Below, one piece after another: positions 22,839-26,162 of a DNA stretch of 26,162 nt. The notes under the pieces were generated by a model that saw only the letters and a list, made by a program, of their open reading frames with translations, was not told the DNA's origin and made no database searches. The position numbers and the translations under genes were made by a program. This DNA is from an uncultured Neomegalonema sp. Its GTDB lineage: Bacteria; Pseudomonadota; Alphaproteobacteria; Rhodobacterales; Rhodobacteraceae. The DNA lies in assembly GCA_937958345.1 (NCBI GenBank), contig CALGNW010000123.1, forward strand, positions 1-26,162, in the 5' to 3' direction. Within the stretch, counting starts at the first letter, position 1, and the number at the start of each line of letters is the position of its first letter.

Positions 22839-24172
22839 TAAAACCTCTTTTGCAGTTTGTTTTGGCCGCCTGCGTTCTGTCGACTGCGGCGGTGACTGCC
22901 GAGAGGGTGTCGGCACAATCTGCGCCCCTGAAACTCACGTTGGATCAGGGTGTTGTCGAGCCGCTACCGGTCTCGGTGATCGACTTTTTCGACGGGAATG
23001 GCGCGCAGGGTCAACTCGGCGCTCAGATCGCTCAGGTGATCGAGGCTGATTTGGCCTCAACCGGCCTTTTTCGCACTGTGCCCGATGCTGCTGTTGCACC
23101 GCTCGCCCCGAGCTTTATTTCCCCGCCCCGATTCAGTGATGTCCGTGCTGTTTCCAATGCCGTTGCTCTTGTTACCGGCGAAACCACGCAGGCGGGCGAT
23201 GGGCGCATGACGCTGAAATTCCGCCTTTGGGACGTCGTAAGCCAGCAACAACTCGCGGGATTCCAGTACACTGCTGACCCGGGTTCGTGGCGACGCATGG
23301 CCCATCGGACAGCCGATGCGATCTACGAAAGACTGACCGGCGAACCGGGATATTTTGAAACCCGTGTCGTTTTCGTGGACGAGCAAGGCCCGAAAGACAA
23401 GCGTGTCAAACGGCTCGCGGTCATGGATTATGACGGAGCGAATGTTGAGTATCTGACAGGCGGAAACTCTCTGGTGCTTACGCCGCGTTATTCTCCGCGT
23501 TCTCAGGAAATCACCTATATCACCTATCGTGATGGTCTTCCGCGCGTTTACCTTCTGGACGTCGAAACCCGCAGACAGGAAATTCTGGGCCGGTTTCCGG
23601 GGATGACTTTTGCACCCCGGTTCTCGCCGGAGGGGACCAGCGTCGTTATGAGTCTGGCCAAGGGCGGTACGACCGATATTTATCTTATGGATCTGGCCTC
23701 GCGTCAGGTTCGGCAGCTGACCCGCGGTTCGTCGATTAATACGGCCCCGTCCTATTCGCCCGACGGTTCACGCATCGTATTTGAATCCGATCGCGGCGGA
23801 TCGCAGCAGCTATACGTGATGGATGGAAACGGCGGCAACCCCAAGCGGATCAGCTTTGGCAACGGGCGCTATGCCTCACCGGTCTGGTCGCCGCGCGGGG
23901 ATCTGATTGCATTTACCAAGATTACCAAGGGCGCGTTCGGCATCGGTATCATGTCTCCTGATGGCTCGGGCGAGCGGATGCTGACCAACAGCTTCCTGGA
24001 CGACAGCCCGACTTGGGCACCGAACGGACGTCGTTTGATGTTTTACCGCGAGACGTCCGGCGAAAACGGTCGGCCCGCGCTTTATACCGTCGATATCCGT
24101 GGTGGCAGCGAACAGCGTGTACAGACGCCGGGCCCTGCATCCGATCCGGCCTGGGGGCCGCTGATGCGCTGA
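22835..24172 (+). CDS. tolB: Tol-Pal periplasmic beta-propeller TolB
   Basis: This 445-residue exported protein has a signal peptide (MIKPLLQFVLAACVLSTAAV) with likely cleavage after VSA, near residue 28. The N-terminal alpha/beta domain includes GAQIAQVIEADLASTGLFRT. From about residue 185, a six-bladed propeller is built from TolB/WD-like blades, for example SPDGSRIVFESDRGGSQQLY, SPRGDLIAFTKITKG and APNGRRLMFYRETSGE. TolB binds Pal and the TolA C-terminus. The start overlaps the tolA stop, indicating translational coupling. Length and blades are normal for the family. Confidence 0.95.
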   Translation: MIKPLLQFVLAACVLSTAAVTAERVSAQSAPLKLTLDQGVVEPLPVSVIDFFDGNGAQGQLGAQIAQVIEADLASTGLFRTVPDAAVAPLAPSFISPPRFSDVRAVSNAVALVTGETTQAGDGRMTLKFRLWDVVSQQQLAGFQYTADPGSWRRMAHRTADAIYERLTGEPGYFETRVVFVDEQGPKDKRVKRLAVMDYDGANVEYLTGGNSLVLTPRYSPRSQEITYITYRDGLPRVYLLDVETRRQEILGRFPGMTFAPRFSPEGTSVVMSLAKGGTTDIYLMDLASRQVRQLTRGSSINTAPSYSPDGSRIVFESDRGGSQQLYVMDGNGGNPKRISFGNGRYASPVWSPRGDLIAFTKITKGAFGIGIMSPDGSGERMLTNSFLDDSPTWAPNGRRLMFYRETSGENGRPALYTVDIRGGSEQRVQTPGPASDPAWGPLMR

Positions 24173-24279
24173 TCCGCAGATGGTGGAATACGAACGAAAG
24201 AGGCAAGTGTTTGCCTTTCGAAACAACCAAGAGCAGGCTTATACCTGCATAATGAAATGACAGATTGAGGAGAATTCCC

Positions 24280-25296
24280 ATGCGTCTTGTTGCGCTCCGT
24301 TTTGCTCTGATTGCTACTGTTGCCTCCGTCGCTCTGGCGGGATGTGCTGGCAAAAAGTCCCCGGTTGGAATTGACGCCAACACAACCGCCAGCGGCGTTG
24401 GCGGTTTCGGACCCGGCAGCGGTGCCGGATCTGCCCCGGGCGGGTTTGGTGCCGGTTCCGGCGGAACCGGCGCCGGTGTCGGCGGCGGCGCAGGCGCAGG
24501 CGTAGGAGACATTGCCGGTCTGGGCGGCGGGACGGGCGCACAGCTTTTCCGCGACGCCAATGGCAATCTGGTCGATGCGAACGGAAATCCGGTTGATGAA
24601 TTCGGCAATCCCCTAGGCAACGGCACCGGCGGTGTCGTCAATGGTGGCGGGGCGTTTCAGCCCGGCGGCAATGGTGTTTTCCTCGACGGAAACGGAAATT
24701 TCGTCGATGCGAACGGCAACCCCGTTGACGTCAATGGAAACCCGATTTCCGGCGGTGCCTTTCAGGCTGGTAACACCATCTCGACGGACGGGAACGGCAA
24801 CTACTTTGATGCCAATGGAAACCGCGTCGATCAGTTCGGTAATCCGCTGTCTGCGGGGCAGGGAACCGGCGGGGGCCAGTTCGTAACGGGACAGGGTGCG
24901 AGCCCCTATAACTTTGCCGGAGATGACGGAAGCCCGGGTTACTTCACGCAGCGCGTCGGAGACCGGGTTCTCTTTGATACCGACAGTTCCACGATTGACG
25001 CGGAGAGTCAGGAAATCCTGCGCCGCCAAGCGGCGTGGTTCCGTCAGCATCCGCAATACGCGATTACGATTGAAGGTCACGCCGACGAGCGCGGTACGCG
25101 GGATTACAACCTTGCGCTGGGTGCGCGCCGTGCAAACGCCGCGCGCAGCTTTTTGAGCGCACAAGGCATCGATCCGAACCGTATTCGCACCGTTTCGTAC
25201 GGTAAAGAGCGTCCGGTGCGGGCGAGCTCGACACCGGGTGCATGGCGTGTGAACCGCCGGGCTGTTACAACACTGCGCGGTGGTCCATCGTCCTAG
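24280..25296 (+). CDS. pal: Peptidoglycan-associated lipoprotein Pal with NGN-repeat insertion
   Basis: This 338-residue outer-membrane lipoprotein has a signal peptide ending in lipobox LAGC (Cys22). The C-terminal OmpA-like domain (about 228-338) has VLFDTDSSTIDAES, then TIEGHADERGTRDYNLALGA with the Asp/Arg residues that hold diaminopimelate, and ending VNRRAVTTL. Pal usually has about 170 residues. Here some 170 extra lie between anchor and domain: a Gly-rich stretch (42-86) and three 21-residue repeats with Asp every seven residues (92-112, 136-156, 170-190). GAGGAGAA before the ATG at 24280 fixes the start over an upstream in-frame TTG at 24265. Pal tethers the outer membrane to peptidoglycan with TolB and TolA. 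Confidence 0.93.
   Translation: MRLVALRFALIATVASVALAGCAGKKSPVGIDANTTASGVGGFGPGSGAGSAPGGFGAGSGGTGAGVGGGAGAGVGDIAGLGGGTGAQLFRDANGNLVDANGNPVDEFGNPLGNGTGGVVNGGGAFQPGGNGVFLDGNGNFVDANGNPVDVNGNPISGGAFQAGNTISTDGNGNYFDANGNRVDQFGNPLSAGQGTGGGQFVTGQGASPYNFAGDDGSPGYFTQRVGDRVLFDTDSSTIDAESQEILRRQAAWFRQHPQYAITIEGHADERGTRDYNLALGARRANAARSFLSAQGIDPNRIRTVSYGKERPVRASSTPGAWRVNRRAVTTLRGGPSS
24553..24849 (+). repeat. pal: three NGN repeats inside pal
   Basis: Copies at 24553-24615, 24685-24747 and 24787-24849 encode D-x-NGN-x-x-D-ANGN-x-V-D-x-(F/N)-GN-P-(L/I). Aspartates are seven residues apart (92/99/106, 136/143/150, 170/177/184). Start-to-start spacing is 44 and then 34 codons, so the linkers differ while the units are conserved. 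Synonymous differences between copies show that the unit is kept at protein level. Confidence 0.85.
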
Positions 25297-25302
25297 GTTG
25301 AT

Positions 25303-25327
25303 GTGGCCCCTGTTTTGCGGGGGCCGC
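25303..25327 (+). terminator. pal-cpoB intercistronic hairpin
   Basis: GTGGCCCC (25303-25310) pairs with GGGGCCGC (25320-25327), eight pairs with one T-G wobble and a 9-nt loop. There is no T-tract. It sits 6 nt after pal, where a 3'-stabilising or partially terminating hairpin would favour Pal over CpoB production. Confidence 0.55.
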
Positions 25328-25371
25328 AATACCCTGAACATGTCTCTTAACTTCAAAGTCTGTGGTTCCGA

Positions 25372-26162
25372 ATGATCATATTTCGCTCACTTCGAATTTT
25401 CAGCTTTGCGCTTTGCGCCGTTTGTATGTCTGTGCTTGCGGCTGAGGCTCAGCAACGGGTGCAAGTCGGGAGTCTGATCGAGCGGATTGACCGACTTGAA
25501 ACCGAAGTGACCCGACTGCGGGTTTCGCAGGGCGGGGGCGGTAGCGATATCGCACGTCTTGACCAGATCGAGCAGGAGCTGCGCCGGTTGACCGGTATTA
25601 TCGAGCGCCTGGAATACGACACACGCCGCGAACTCACTGCCGCCGAGACGCGCATGTCGAGTTTCGAGAGTCGGTTATCGGCGCTCGAACAGGACGGCGC
25701 GGCCATGGCTGCTCCCCGCTCAGTGACGACCGAAAGCAGTTTTGCAACGGCGACGCCGCCAGCGATCCAACCGCAAGCGGGCGCTCAGCCAATTCAGACA
25801 TTCACGCCAGATCAAGCCGCACCGGCATATCAGCCTCAAGCGAGTTTTCAACAGCAGCCGGGCGTATTTGAACCGCAACCGCAGCAATTTGCCGCGCAGC
25901 CGCCAGCGCCGTCATTTCAGGGTGCGGATGCGCTGTATGATGCGGGCATCCGGTTGCTCAACATCGGCTCGTTTGACGAGGCCGGAGCGCAGTTCGAAGA
26001 TTTGATTGCCACCTATCCGCAAGATCCGAAGGCGGGTCAGGCGCAGTTCTGGCTTGGAGATATGCACTTTAAGCTCGGACGTTTCGAGCAAGCGGCAAGT
26101 GCTTTTCTCGACTCGTTCCGCAACTGGCCAGAGGGCGCAAAAGCGCCTGACAGCCTTTTGAA
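25372..26162 (+). CDS. cpoB: CpoB/YbgF, tol-pal associated coiled-coil TPR protein (runs off right edge)
   Basis: An ATG at 25372 opens a frame that continues past the window end (263 full codons seen). It begins with a signal peptide (MIIFRSLRIFSFALC, likely cleaved after AEA near residue 26). A trimerising coiled coil follows (VGSLIERIDRLETEVTRLRV and RLDQIEQELRRL), then a Gln/Pro-rich linker. Next comes the start of TPR repeats: GADALYDAGIRLLNIGSFDE, then FEDLIATYPQDPKAGQAQFW and LGDMHFKLGRFEQAASAFL. CpoB couples Tol function to peptidoglycan synthesis during division. No strong ribosome site is seen, so translation may depend partly on the preceding genes. Confidence 0.92.
   Translation, partial: MIIFRSLRIFSFALCAVCMSVLAAEAQQRVQVGSLIERIDRLETEVTRLRVSQGGGGSDIARLDQIEQELRRLTGIIERLEYDTRRELTAAETRMSSFESRLSALEQDGAAMAAPRSVTTESSFATATPPAIQPQAGAQPIQTFTPDQAAPAYQPQASFQQQPGVFEPQPQQFAAQPPAPSFQGADALYDAGIRLLNIGSFDEAGAQFEDLIATYPQDPKAGQAQFWLGDMHFKLGRFEQAASAFLDSFRNWPEGAKAPDSLL

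Overview
The window reads as a GC-rich alphaproteobacterial chromosome segment, most likely from a phototrophic member of the Rhodobacterales (Roseobacter/Rhodobacter relatives). The evidence is a light-harvesting-2 puc operon preceded by paired PpsR/CrtJ-type sites, an Irr-type Fur-family regulator, a PopZ/DUF2497 polar organiser and a complete alphaproteobacterial tol-pal cluster. No rRNA, tRNA, CRISPR array, insertion sequence or phage gene is visible, and nearly all of the window is protein-coding.

Region 1 (1-7402) is a transport and hydrolase island. On the minus strand, a metal-dependent amidohydrolase is followed 3 nt later by a CobW-type metallochaperone GTPase that runs off the left edge. 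Diverging from it is a five-gene peptide/opine-type ABC importer: periplasmic binding protein, two permeases and two ATPases. A strong hairpin with a T-tract sits between the binding-protein gene and the first permease. A natural reading is that the importer brings in the amidohydrolase substrate and the CobW protein supplies the metal; the substrate cannot be read from the sequence.

Region 2 (7399-13434, minus strand) holds malate synthase G (glyoxylate cycle), a fused membrane-transporter-fold/spermidine-synthase-like protein, and an unusually long PopZ-like protein. The malate synthase stop codon overlaps the ABC operon stop codon in a shared CTAG.

Region 3 (13689-17330, plus strand) is the most distinctive part. 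It has an irr-like regulator, then about 350 bp of control region with two TGT-N12-ACA boxes 8 bp apart that overlap a plausible promoter, then pucB, pucA, a perfect 10-bp hairpin and pucC. Close behind, ending at a good intrinsic terminator, is a gene for a stress-protein-like N-terminal domain joined to a basic tail with three copies of an FGxFLxPLL motif. PucA carries Phe44-Leu45 in place of the Tyr/Trp pair that hydrogen-bonds B850 pigments, and it has a tail of about 59 residues. This LH2 may therefore be blue-shifted and structurally unusual.

Region 4 (17419-26162, plus strand) starts with a Bcr/CflA-type efflux pump and continues with ybgC-tolQ-tolR-tolA-tolB-pal-cpoB, the last truncated by the right edge. 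This is the envelope-constriction machine. TolA is very long (719 aa, with a coiled coil of about 300 residues). Pal is about twice the usual length because of a Gly-rich stretch and three 21-residue NGN repeats between the lipid anchor and the OmpA-like domain.

The best candidates for something undescribed are the puc-linked FGxFLxPLL protein, the extended Phe-Leu PucA, and the NGN-repeat Pal.
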